Below, piece by piece: positions 8,716-15,482 of a stretch of DNA of 64,000 nt. The stretch comes from an uncultured Prevotella sp. Its GTDB lineage: Bacteria; Bacteroidota; Bacteroidia; Bacteroidales; Bacteroidaceae. Numbering within the stretch: the stretch's first letter is position 1; every line of letters starts with the position of its first letter. Below the pieces are notes generated by a model that was given only the letters and a program-made list of their open reading frames with translations, was not told where the DNA came from and did not search any database. Position numbers and translations under genes: made by a program. Location: positions 21,300 to 85,299 of the forward strand of contig CAMVSV010000007.1 in NCBI GenBank assembly GCA_947170265.1, read 5' to 3'.

Positions 8716-9636
8716 ATGAAACACCTGAAAACAATGGTATGGGTCATGGCTGCGGCACTGACACTCACTGCCTGCGGTTCCGACGATGATGACATCAACG
8801 GCGGAAACGCAAGCAGCGACAATGCCAACGCCAACACCATAAGCCTCATACCCGAACTGGGAAGACTGGAGTTCCCACATGTGAAAAACGGCAACAGCAT
8901 AGTGCTCGTGCACAAGACCTCCGACCACTCCTTCGATACCGACGGAGTGAACATCTGCATTGAATGGGACACACAGAAGAAGTCGCAGCGGTGGACATGC
9001 TACCAGATGCACTCCGGCTACGGCGGCAACTCCGGACGCTCCGACAACTACATTGAAGACCCTGACCTACCGGCAAGCTCACGCGTGTCTGACTCCCGGA
9101 GCATGTACAGCGGTTCAGGCTTCACGCGAGGACACATCTGCCCCTCTGCCGACCGCACCTTCTCTACCGAAGCCAACCGCCAGACGTTCTACTACACCAA
9201 CATGCAGCCGCAATACTATGCCTTCAACAGCGGCGGAAACTACAATGGCGTGTGGTTCCTGATGGAAGACAAGGTAAGAAAATGGACCAACCAGCGCACC
9301 ACCGACGTGCTCTATGTATGCAAGGGCGGCACCATCGACAGCAACGACATGCTCCTCCCGTCCATCAAGAGCAACGGCGAAGAGCTCCTCGTTCCCAAAT
9401 ATTTCTTCATGGCACTGCTCTGCAAGACCAACAAAGGCGAATACAAGGCCATGGCGTTCTGGAGCAAGCACATCAACTATGTGCCCAGCAACACCAACCT
9501 TCGCGACTACGTCATCTCCATTGACGAGCTTGAGGAACTCACAGGCATAGACTTCTTCTGCAATCTCCCCGACGACATTGAGAACTCGGTGGAAAGTCGC
9601 ACAAAAGACAAGATAATAAACGCCTGGGGACTGTAG
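8716..9636 (+). CDS. Lipoprotein DNA/RNA non-specific endonuclease (beta-beta-alpha metal type)
   Basis: The start at 8716 (MKHLKTMVWVMAAALTLTAC) gives a proper lipoprotein signal with Cys20; longer in-frame starts at 8659 and 8692 only add a tail before the signal. The acidic GSDDDD after the Cys suggests surface display. The catalytic motif appears as FTRGHICPSADR (136-147), with His140 as general base in place of the usual DRGH. The metal-binding Asn is in TNMQPQ (Asn162). Enzymes of this NucA family cut DNA and RNA without sequence preference. Its position 3' of the receptor/OB-fold lipoprotein operon suggests digestion of external nucleic acid. Length (306 aa) suits the family. Confidence 0.88.
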   Translation: MKHLKTMVWVMAAALTLTACGSDDDDINGGNASSDNANANTISLIPELGRLEFPHVKNGNSIVLVHKTSDHSFDTDGVNICIEWDTQKKSQRWTCYQMHSGYGGNSGRSDNYIEDPDLPASSRVSDSRSMYSGSGFTRGHICPSADRTFSTEANRQTFYYTNMQPQYYAFNSGGNYNGVWFLMEDKVRKWTNQRTTDVLYVCKGGTIDSNDMLLPSIKSNGEELLVPKYFFMALLCKTNKGEYKAMAFWSKHINYVPSNTNLRDYVISIDELEELTGIDFFCNLPDDIENSVESRTKDKIINAWGL

Positions 9637-9687
9637 AAAGCAGCATTATTCTCGCAAGACATATAAAGCATACAACAGCAATACACT

Positions 9688-9735
9688 AAAAAACGACGGT
9701 TCTTCTCGCACTTGAAAAGAGCCGTCGTTTTTTTG
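9688..9735. terminator. Bidirectional Rho-independent terminator
   Basis: A stem of AAAAAACGACGG with its complement, ending in a T-run (9728-9734), lies between the convergent nuclease gene and the lipoprotein gene at 9754. The A-run on the left serves as the T-run for minus-strand transcripts. Confidence 0.85.
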
Positions 9736-9753
9736 TTTCTTCACACCAACCGC

Positions 9754-10356
9754 TTAGTTGGCGTTCTTTCCTCCGAAAATCTTCACCTCATGGTTTCTTG
9801 CCGGAGCATTACGTCCAAAGGACGATCGCGAAAGGGTGAACACATCGGTCTCCTCAATGTTCACACCCTCCATCACTCCTGTAAACTGAATTGCGGTGAG
9901 CGTCATCTCGTCGTAGACTATCGTCATCTCCACGCCATCGTCATACACCATGCTGATGTCGCCATCACGCTCTATCGACCATGAGAAAAACCTCACCCCG
10001 TGCTCCTCGCCACCAACGAATGTCGTCTCCTGTCCGCGTCCGTGAGTAGCATCCGCCGACTCCTGGTCAAACTCCCAGTCAATGTCAAAACGGTCTTCAA
10101 CGTCATTGCCGTCCTCATCGGCATACAACGCAGTGAGGGTGCCCGACCAATGGGCATTTAGATACTGTGCCATCATCACCATGTCATCGTCCGACATCAT
10201 GCCGTCACCATGGTGATAGCCATCATACGGATGGTAGTCATAGTAGTGCCAATCGTCCCAGTAACGATAATCATCGTGGTCACAACCGGTCAATATCAGC
10301 GAAGCGGCAACCACTGTCATGGCTGCCGCATGGGAGAACAATGCCTTCTTTCTCAT
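9754..10356 (-). CDS. Hypothetical lipoprotein with Asp/His/Tyr-rich N-terminus
   Basis: A 200-residue protein with lipobox LTGC (Cys25). Directly after the Cys comes a stretch of about 30 residues made largely of Asp, His, Tyr and Trp (DHDDYRYWDDWHYYDYHPYD), which could bind metal or simply act as a surface tether. The rest (about 65-185) starts LNAHWSGTLTALY and alternates beta strands, resembling small lipocalin-like lipoproteins. I do not recognise a defined family. It lies 9 bp downstream of a second lipoprotein of similar design, so the two form an operon of probable paralogues. Confidence 0.7.
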   Translation of the reverse strand: MRKKALFSHAAAMTVVAASLILTGCDHDDYRYWDDWHYYDYHPYDGYHHGDGMMSDDDMVMMAQYLNAHWSGTLTALYADEDGNDVEDRFDIDWEFDQESADATHGRGQETTFVGGEEHGVRFFSWSIERDGDISMVYDDGVEMTIVYDEMTLTAIQFTGVMEGVNIEETDVFTLSRSSFGRNAPARNHEVKIFGGKNAN

Positions 10357-10365
10357 TTTCTCACT

Positions 10366-10986
10366 TTATTTATTGTCATCTACGGCCTTGAAATGGCGCT
10401 TGTAAACCTCCTGCTTGGGCAGCGTGGCACCATTGCGTGCAGGTGCGTAATAGTAATCGTAGTCATACACACCGCGGTCGTAGTAGTAATAGTCATCCCA
10501 ATAAGGATCGGTGTCAAGCTTGTACATACTGAACGAAATGTCCTTATATACCGTATTGCCATGACCATCTACTTCAGCCACATGTATCTCACCCTTGAAC
10601 CGGTTGTTGCTGATGCTGTAGTCGCGTATTTCAATGTCGTAGTCGTCTTCACGGAAGTGCACCTTTATAACACCGTTGTCCACTCTCCAGCGTATGTGGC
10701 TCGCAATATATTGGGTGCCCCACCCAAAATCGCGGCGATAGAAGTCTACCCAGTAGCCGTCGCCGCGCGTGACACGGAACGGATCGGTGCCAAACGTCAT
10801 CTGCGTGCGCACAGACTCATAGCTTGTGCCTTCCTCGTCTTCAACATACACGCCCATCTTTCCTTCCCATGAGCCTTCGAGCATCATGCCCACCTCCTGG
10901 TCTTCGCTGCAGCTGCTCACAGCCATCATCGCAACCAATGCCATACACATCATTGCGACTTTTCTTGTAATAGTTTTCATATTCAT
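10366..10986 (-). CDS. Hypothetical lipoprotein, lipocalin-like, paired with the downstream gene
   Basis: The start MNMKTITRK at 10986 gives a lipoprotein signal with SSC (Cys26); MKT at 10980 is equally possible. The larger frame beginning at 11121 has no signal before this point and was rejected. The mature protein opens with LEGSWEGKMGVYVEDEEG, followed by regularly spaced beta strands, then a Tyr/Asp-rich tail (DPYWDDYYYYDRGVYDYDYYY). The W-x-G opening is seen in lipocalin-like lipoproteins; no function is known. It is first in a two-gene operon, with a perfect TACATTTG promoter box upstream at 11061-11068 (reverse strand). Confidence 0.7.
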   Translation of the reverse strand: MNMKTITRKVAMMCMALVAMMAVSSCSEDQEVGMMLEGSWEGKMGVYVEDEEGTSYESVRTQMTFGTDPFRVTRGDGYWVDFYRRDFGWGTQYIASHIRWRVDNGVIKVHFREDDYDIEIRDYSISNNRFKGEIHVAEVDGHGNTVYKDISFSMYKLDTDPYWDDYYYYDRGVYDYDYYYAPARNGATLPKQEVYKRHFKAVDDNK

Positions 10987-11060
10987 TGTTTTTTTATGTT
11001 TGTTTTTCATGTTGTAGGAAAATAACGTTGCCATTCCTCCATTCAGAGTGCAACTAATTG

Positions 11061-11068
11061 CAAATGTA
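11061..11068 (-). promoter_or_regulatory. Promoter -7 box for the lipoprotein pair
   Basis: The reverse complement reads TACATTTG followed by C, a perfect TAnnTTTG match, 75 bp upstream of the first lipoprotein start. A clear -33 TTTG is not seen. The 346-bp gap 10987-11332 holds only this promoter and the asnA promoter. Confidence 0.6.
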
Positions 11069-11270
11069 CGAACATTTTGGTAATTGCACACACGTTTCTC
11101 TGTTTTTTTACATTCTCCCAATCATCATGCCTGCATAGCTATGCTCGGAAGCAACACTTATTCACCTGCAATACAACATTTTGCGGACACAAACACGCAA
11201 AAGCCATAACAACATGACAGCATATAAGGCTATTTTAGTATCATTTTGCTAAATAATCAGCGCCAAATGC

Positions 11271-11300
11271 TTGCACATTCACAAATAATTCGTACCTTTG
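11271..11300 (+). promoter_or_regulatory. asnA promoter
   Basis: TTGC at 11271 and TACCTTTG at 11293-11300 are separated by 18 bp, close to the Bacteroidota consensus. The start codon follows 32 bp later. Confidence 0.7.
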
Positions 11301-11332
11301 CAGTCTCAAATTGTAAAAAGAAGACTTAGGAA

Positions 11333-12370
11333 ATGAGCTATCTTATAAAACCAAAAAACTACAAGGCGCTGCTCGACATGCGACAAACCGAGCAGGGTAT
11401 AAAGCTGATAAAAGAGTTTTTTCAGGTTAATCTATCCACGGAGCTACGTCTGCGCCGCGTCACGGCACCATTGTTCGTACTCCAGGGACTGGGCATCAAC
11501 GACGACCTCAACGGTGTGGAGCGTGCGGTGACCTTCCCCATCAAAGACCTAAACGATGCAAAGGCTGAAGTGGTTCACTCACTTGCCAAATGGAAGCGGC
11601 TCACTCTCGCCGAATACTCCATAGACCCAGGCTACGGCATATATACCGACATGAATGCCATACGCGCCGACGAGGAGCTCGACAACCTGCACTCACTCTA
11701 TGTAGACCAGTGGGACTGGGAAGCAGTCATCACCAAGGACCAGCGCACCATGGCATTCCTGAAGAACATTGTGGAGCGCATCTATGCCTCCATTCGCCGC
11801 ACAGAATATCTAACCTGCGAGACCTATCCCAACATCAAGCCCTTCCTGCCCGAGAAGATACACTTCATCCACAGCGAAGACCTACTCAAGATGTACCCCG
11901 ACATGACTCCCAAGGAGCGCGAGGATGCCATCTGCAAAGCCTATGGAGCGGTGTTCATCATCGGCATCGGTGGTAAGTTGTCAAACGGCGAGAAGCACGA
12001 CGGCCGTGCCCCCGACTACGACGACTGGTCCACGGTGGCAGAAACGGGACAAGCCGGTCTCAATGGCGACATTCTTATATGGTATCCCGTGCTTGAACGC
12101 TCGTTTGAGCTCTCGTCCATGGGCATACGCGTAGACAAGGAGTCGCTTCTGCGTCAGCTCGCCCTCGAAGGCAAGGAAGACCGCAAGCAGCTCTATTTCC
12201 ATCAGCAGCTACTCAACGACAAGCTGCCCCTGAGCATAGGTGGCGGCATCGGACAGAGCCGTCTGTGCATGGTGCTTCTCCACAAAGCCCACATAGGAGA
12301 GATACAAGCCAGCATCTGGCCCGACAGCATGCGCAAGGAATGTGAGGAGTGTGGCATGCCCCTCATCTGA
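11333..12370 (+). CDS. asnA: Aspartate-ammonia ligase (asparagine synthetase A)
   Basis: This 345-residue cytoplasmic enzyme makes asparagine from aspartate, ammonia and ATP. It aligns along its length with AsnA, a class II aminoacyl-tRNA-synthetase-like fold. Signs include the N-terminal KQ/QTE region, LQGLGINDDLNGVERAVTFPIK, SLYVDQWDWEAVI, and the C-terminal SIGGGIGQSRLCMVLL motif 3. Length is slightly above the roughly 330 residues of E. coli. It stands alone with its own promoter and a strong terminator. The window also carries glutamine-dependent asnB, so the organism can use ammonia or glutamine for this step. Confidence 0.95.
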   Translation: MSYLIKPKNYKALLDMRQTEQGIKLIKEFFQVNLSTELRLRRVTAPLFVLQGLGINDDLNGVERAVTFPIKDLNDAKAEVVHSLAKWKRLTLAEYSIDPGYGIYTDMNAIRADEELDNLHSLYVDQWDWEAVITKDQRTMAFLKNIVERIYASIRRTEYLTCETYPNIKPFLPEKIHFIHSEDLLKMYPDMTPKEREDAICKAYGAVFIIGIGGKLSNGEKHDGRAPDYDDWSTVAETGQAGLNGDILIWYPVLERSFELSSMGIRVDKESLLRQLALEGKEDRKQLYFHQQLLNDKLPLSIGGGIGQSRLCMVLLHKAHIGEIQASIWPDSMRKECEECGMPLI

Positions 12371-12428
12371 GAAACGGAACAGAATAAGAATGCTTACCCT
12401 CTCCTTCCCAGAGAGGGTCGACAATGAT

Positions 12429-12477
12429 AAAAGGCAACAGCCGCTTGTGAGAATGTCGCAAGCGGCTGTTGCCTTTT
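12429..12477. terminator. Strong bidirectional terminator between asnA and dnaX
   Basis: A perfect 19-bp stem (AAAAGGCAACAGCCGCTTG, 12429-12447, with its complement 12459-12477) encloses an 11-base loop and ends in TTTT on both strands. It serves the convergent asnA and dnaX genes. Confidence 0.92.
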
Positions 12478-12513
12478 GTCGTCATGTCATTCTGTCGTTT
12501 TCCCAAGCAAGGT

Positions 12514-14322
12514 CTACACCAGGCTCAGCCCGAGCGTCTCCACCAGTTTCATCACTGCATCGTTGTCCTTCACCACCGTGTCAAACAGCTCCTGCCTGCT
12601 CATTTTCGGCTTTATCTCCTGCTGCTCGGCGAGGCGTAGGTCTATCACGATGTTGGCATTGTGCAGCTCCTGAGCCAAGGTCACTCTTATGCGGTTCTTT
12701 ATCCTCTCCATCTCGTCAAGCATCATAGAGCTTATTGCCACTACTTCGATATGCGGAAACGTGGTGATGGAAGGCGTGATGTTCTTCATCCGCGATGCCA
12801 GAGCCTGGTGCTGCGGGCTGTTGCCCATGCGGTTGCACATGGCTCGCCACTGTCTGAGCAGGTCGTCTTCTGAGAACCGGTTGTCCTCGTCTTTGTTTTT
12901 CAGTTCCGGCTCCTTATAGTATGAAGGCTTTTCCTTGGCAGCCTTCATCAGGTTGCCAAACGACACTCCCAGCGAGCCTATGTTCACCTTTGGCTGATGC
13001 ACTTGCTGCTTGGCAGCAGCTGTCTTCACGGTGTCATTGCTTGTCTTGTCGTTGTCTGTCGGCACAGTGCCCACCACCTCCTGCTGCGCTTTAGAGTGTG
13101 CCGCGCGCTGCAGTGGCTGCTCAGCCTGGGCCACCTGTGCTGCCTTTGCGAGCTGAGCGTTGTGAGCTAATCGTCTGAACAGGGATTTCAATCGTTTAGG
13201 GCTGCGCCCCGCGACCGTCCCGTCGTCGTCGGCTTGTGTTATCTGTGCTATCTGTATGAGCGTTATCTCTGCAAGCAGTCGTTTGTTGCTTGACTGCCGG
13301 TAGTTCACGTCACAGTTGTTGGCAATCTTCAGAGCCTTATACAGGAACTTCGTGTCACAGCGTTGCGCCTGCTGTGAATAGCGTTGCCGCTGCTGCTCAC
13401 TCACCTCGAGCAAGGGCAGCGTCTGCGCATCTTTCGCCATGAGCACGTTGCGCATGTGAGATGCCAATCCGTTTATGAGCAGTCCCGGGTCGAAGCCGTT
13501 GTTTATGCAGTCGTTGAGCAGCACCATCACCTCGGGCACCTTGTTCTCTACCGACAGGTCCACGATGCGGAAATAGTTCTCGGCATCAAGCACGTTGAGG
13601 TCTTCTATCACCTTCTGATAGGTTATGTTTCCCTGTGAGAAACTGGCTGCCTGGTCGAAGATGCTCAGTGCGTCGCGCATACCGCCATCGGCTTTCTCGG
13701 CAATCACGGCGAGGGCTTCCTCCTCATAGGCTATACCCTCCTTCTCTGCCACCATCTTCAGGTGGTTTATGGTGTTTGCCACCGTCATGCGCTCAAAGTC
13801 GTATATCTGGCAACGGCTGAGAATGGTTGGCAGAATCTTGTGCTTCTCCGTTGTGGCGAGTATGAATATCACATACGATGGCGGCTCCTCGAGTGTCTTG
13901 AGGAAAGCATTGAAGGCTGCCGTGGAGAGCATGTGCACCTCATCTATGATAAACACCTTGTATTTTCCCACCTGTGGCGGTATGCGTGTCTGGTCCATGA
14001 GCGACTTTATGTTCTCCACCGAGTTGTTCGATGCAGCGTCGAGCTCAAAAATGTTATACGAGCGTTGCTCGCTGAAGGCCTCACAGCTCTCGCAGTGCCC
14101 ACATGCCTCGCCGTCATCGGTGGGCGATGAGCAGTTTATAGCCTTCGCAAAGATGCGCGCGCAGGTCGTCTTGCCCACACCTCGCGGTCCGCAGAACAGG
14201 TATGCGTGCGCGAGCTTCCCGCTCTTCACGGCATTCTTCAGCGTAGTGGTGAGAGCCGACTGCCCCACCACCGAATCGAAGCTCATAGGGCGGTATTTCC
14301 GTGCTGATACTATGTATTCCAT
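12514..14322 (-). CDS. dnaX: DNA polymerase III subunit gamma/tau
   Basis: The clamp-loader ATPase that loads the sliding clamp and tethers replicases. MEYIVSARKYRP at 14322 was taken as the start because the -7 box (14345-14352) puts transcription initiation near 14338, after the alternative ATG at 14343. Walker A is GPRGVGKTT (45-53). Zinc-binding cysteines follow at 64, 74, 77 and 80. Walker B/DEVH is at 127-130 and the SRC sensor motif is in LSRCQIYDF. Residues beyond about 370 form a low-complexity Gln/Ala/Thr linker and a tau-like C-terminus, giving a 602-residue tau-length protein. I see no clear slippery sequence for a shorter gamma form. Confidence 0.95.
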   Translation of the reverse strand: MEYIVSARKYRPMSFDSVVGQSALTTTLKNAVKSGKLAHAYLFCGPRGVGKTTCARIFAKAINCSSPTDDGEACGHCESCEAFSEQRSYNIFELDAASNNSVENIKSLMDQTRIPPQVGKYKVFIIDEVHMLSTAAFNAFLKTLEEPPSYVIFILATTEKHKILPTILSRCQIYDFERMTVANTINHLKMVAEKEGIAYEEEALAVIAEKADGGMRDALSIFDQAASFSQGNITYQKVIEDLNVLDAENYFRIVDLSVENKVPEVMVLLNDCINNGFDPGLLINGLASHMRNVLMAKDAQTLPLLEVSEQQRQRYSQQAQRCDTKFLYKALKIANNCDVNYRQSSNKRLLAEITLIQIAQITQADDDGTVAGRSPKRLKSLFRRLAHNAQLAKAAQVAQAEQPLQRAAHSKAQQEVVGTVPTDNDKTSNDTVKTAAAKQQVHQPKVNIGSLGVSFGNLMKAAKEKPSYYKEPELKNKDEDNRFSEDDLLRQWRAMCNRMGNSPQHQALASRMKNITPSITTFPHIEVVAISSMMLDEMERIKNRIRVTLAQELHNANIVIDLRLAEQQEIKPKMSRQELFDTVVKDNDAVMKLVETLGLSLV

Positions 14323-14344
14323 AAGGTTGTTGTTGTTGTTCATG

Positions 14345-14352
14345 CAAAAGTA
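14345..14352 (-). promoter_or_regulatory. dnaX promoter -7 box
   Basis: On the reverse strand TACTTTTG is followed by C, a perfect -7 match. It decides between two dnaX start codons, because the upstream ATG would precede the transcript. Confidence 0.65.
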
Positions 14353-14456
14353 AATAAAAACAACGACATTACGACCGCCAAGTAGCAAAAATGTTGCGGC
14401 ATCTGGTGGAATACCGACTGCTTGAACCGCCTGTACCTTTTCAGAAAGCAGAATTA

Positions 14457-14489
14457 TGCAAAAATGATTATCCGCAATCGTACCACCAA
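14457..14489 (+). repeat. Left 33-bp terminal inverted repeat
   Basis: Begins TGCAAAAATGATTATCC and ends ATCGTACCACCAA. It pairs with 18548-18580 at 30 of 33 positions. Confidence 0.75.
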
Positions 14490-14529
14490 ACTTTTGTCAT
14501 CGGCTGTTGGTGGCTTGCTGGAAAGTTAG

Positions 14530-14537
14530 TACCTTTG
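14530..14537 (+). promoter_or_regulatory. Promoter -7 box for the 98-residue ORF
   Basis: TACCTTTG followed by C is a perfect -7 match, with TTGG 19 bp upstream. The leader TATTTATAAAATAG after it recurs, inverted, upstream of the transposase remnant, where the reverse strand also carries TACCTTTG. So the two promoter regions are related. Confidence 0.6.
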
Positions 14538-14563
14538 CATCCGTATTTATAAAATAGCAGGAC

Positions 14564-14860
14564 ATGGATAAGACAGAGCTTCGCAAACAGGTGATAGATT
14601 TCATCGTTGTCTACCTCCATCCAAAAGGAGAAATGATTGGCAGGAGTGAACTGAGCGGACAGGTAAAGAAACGGTTTGGTGACGGTTTCGCAAGCGATCC
14701 GCAATGGAACAGATTCTACGACTCGGTAATAGCCGACATCACTTCGACCGCTAACGATGTGATACTGATAACCGAGGGGAATCTCATTGGGCTCTCCGAC
14801 CTCGGACGCACGATGGGCGATGCAGGCGGCTATACAGCCTATCGGTCGAAGGAACGATAA
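14564..14860 (+). CDS. Hypothetical protein, 98 aa
   Basis: A small soluble protein starting MDKTELRKQVIDFIVVYLHP. It is well mixed in charge, with two probable N-terminal helices and a C-terminal part containing VILITEGNLIGLSDLGRTMG. It is preceded by a good promoter and a leader that matches the region upstream of the transposase gene at the other end of this segment, so it is probably expressed. I do not recognise the family. Its place just inside the left inverted repeat suggests it belongs to the mobile unit, perhaps as an accessory or regulator; that is a guess from position. Confidence 0.6.
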   Translation: MDKTELRKQVIDFIVVYLHPKGEMIGRSELSGQVKKRFGDGFASDPQWNRFYDSVIADITSTANDVILITEGNLIGLSDLGRTMGDAGGYTAYRSKER

Positions 14861-15001
14861 GCAGGGCGGCAAGCCGTTGCCTGTTGACTGTCTACTATCT
14901 TACTGCTATTATTGCGGCACTGGTTTCTGCCGGTAATATTCATTTCTACAAGAACCATGACGTTGCTGTTCCTTCTGTTGGCTTTGCCCTCTTCTTGGTT
15001 G

Positions 15002-15127
15002 TTACAGGTGGACTCGTAAGAGACATAATCCCACGGGTATCAAGACTGACAGCGCAATTATTTCAGCGTAAAGTGTGAGGTGGGGTTTCACCGTCTGCCA
15101 CACGAGTTTTCTTTCTTCTTTTGTCAT
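15002..15127 (-). CDS. Possible 41-residue membrane peptide
   Basis: The frame starts MTKEERKLVWQTVKPHL and then has one hydrophobic segment (LYAEIIALSVLIPVGLCLL), the layout of small single-pass peptides. A perfect TATCTTTG -7 box lies on the same strand at 15155-15162, 28 bases before the ATG. A longer plus-strand ORF with a TTG start overlaps it, and only one of the two can be real. The promoter favours this one. No family or function is known. Confidence 0.4.
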   Translation of the reverse strand: MTKEERKLVWQTVKPHLTLYAEIIALSVLIPVGLCLLRVHL

Positions 15128-15154
15128 TGTCGTTTTGTTTATTTGTAATGCTGA

Positions 15155-15162
15155 CAAAGATA
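15155..15162 (-). promoter_or_regulatory. Promoter -7 box for the 41-residue peptide
   Basis: The reverse strand reads TATCTTTG, a perfect match. A TTTG lies only 16 bp upstream, which is shorter than usual. Confidence 0.4.
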
Positions 15163-15191
15163 CAAAATGTTCCCGAAACAAATGTGACAAC

Positions 15192-15220
15192 AAAAAAAGG
15201 CAGCCCGAGAAAAGACTGCC
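15192..15220 (-). terminator. Rho-independent terminator of the methyltransferase transcript
   Basis: On the reverse strand GGCAG and CTGCC form a stem directly followed by TTTTTTT. It lies 31 bp after the HTH gene's stop codon and outside the inner 16-bp inverted repeat. Confidence 0.75.
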
Positions 15221-15227
15221 CTTCGTT

Positions 15228-15243
15228 GCATTTATAAAATAGC
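15228..15243 (+). repeat. Left copy of a 16-bp perfect inverted repeat
   Basis: TGCATTTATAAAATAG here is matched exactly, inverted, at 18426-18441. The two copies closely bracket the transposase remnant, methyltransferase and HTH genes. The left copy begins 7 bases beyond the HTH gene's stop and the right copy lies 8 bases before the transposase start. Confidence 0.7.
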
Positions 15244-15250
15244 GGACGCC

Positions 15251-15481
15251 TCACGCGCCCTTCAGCGACATTGCGCTGAGTTCGGCTGCAAAGGTACGCA
15301 ATTTTTCGTTAATACGCGCAACGGTGCGCGGACTAATTTGCTTCAGCCCTGCCTTGTATTGCAGCATCTGGCTCTCGTTGATGCCGCAGATGCGGGCCAG
15401 CGAACGGGCCGATATGTAGGGCGCGAGTGCATCCAGCAGCTCGGCCACGGTCTGATATTCACGGTTCTGCTCCATTGCCAT
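15251..15481 (-). CDS. Small helix-turn-helix protein downstream of the methyltransferase
   Basis: A 76-residue protein with a likely helix-turn-helix between about residues 22 and 60 (ISARSLARICGINESQMLQY then ISPRTVARINEKL), the layout of XRE/Cro-like small regulators. Its start is separated from the methyltransferase stop by one base, so the two are translationally coupled. It could be a controller protein of a restriction-modification system, or a DNA-binding partner, but controller genes usually precede the enzyme. The exact family is not recognised. A terminator follows. Confidence 0.65.
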   Translation of the reverse strand: MAMEQNREYQTVAELLDALAPYISARSLARICGINESQMLQYKAGLKQISPRTVARINEKLRTFAAELSAMSLKGA

Positions 15482-15482
15482 T

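Noticed and set aside
14884..15078. 64-residue hydrophobic plus-strand ORF with a TTG start
   Set aside because: No promoter or ATG, and it overlaps the minus-strand 41-residue frame, which has a perfect -7 box. A remnant of a membrane protein gene is possible but not supported.
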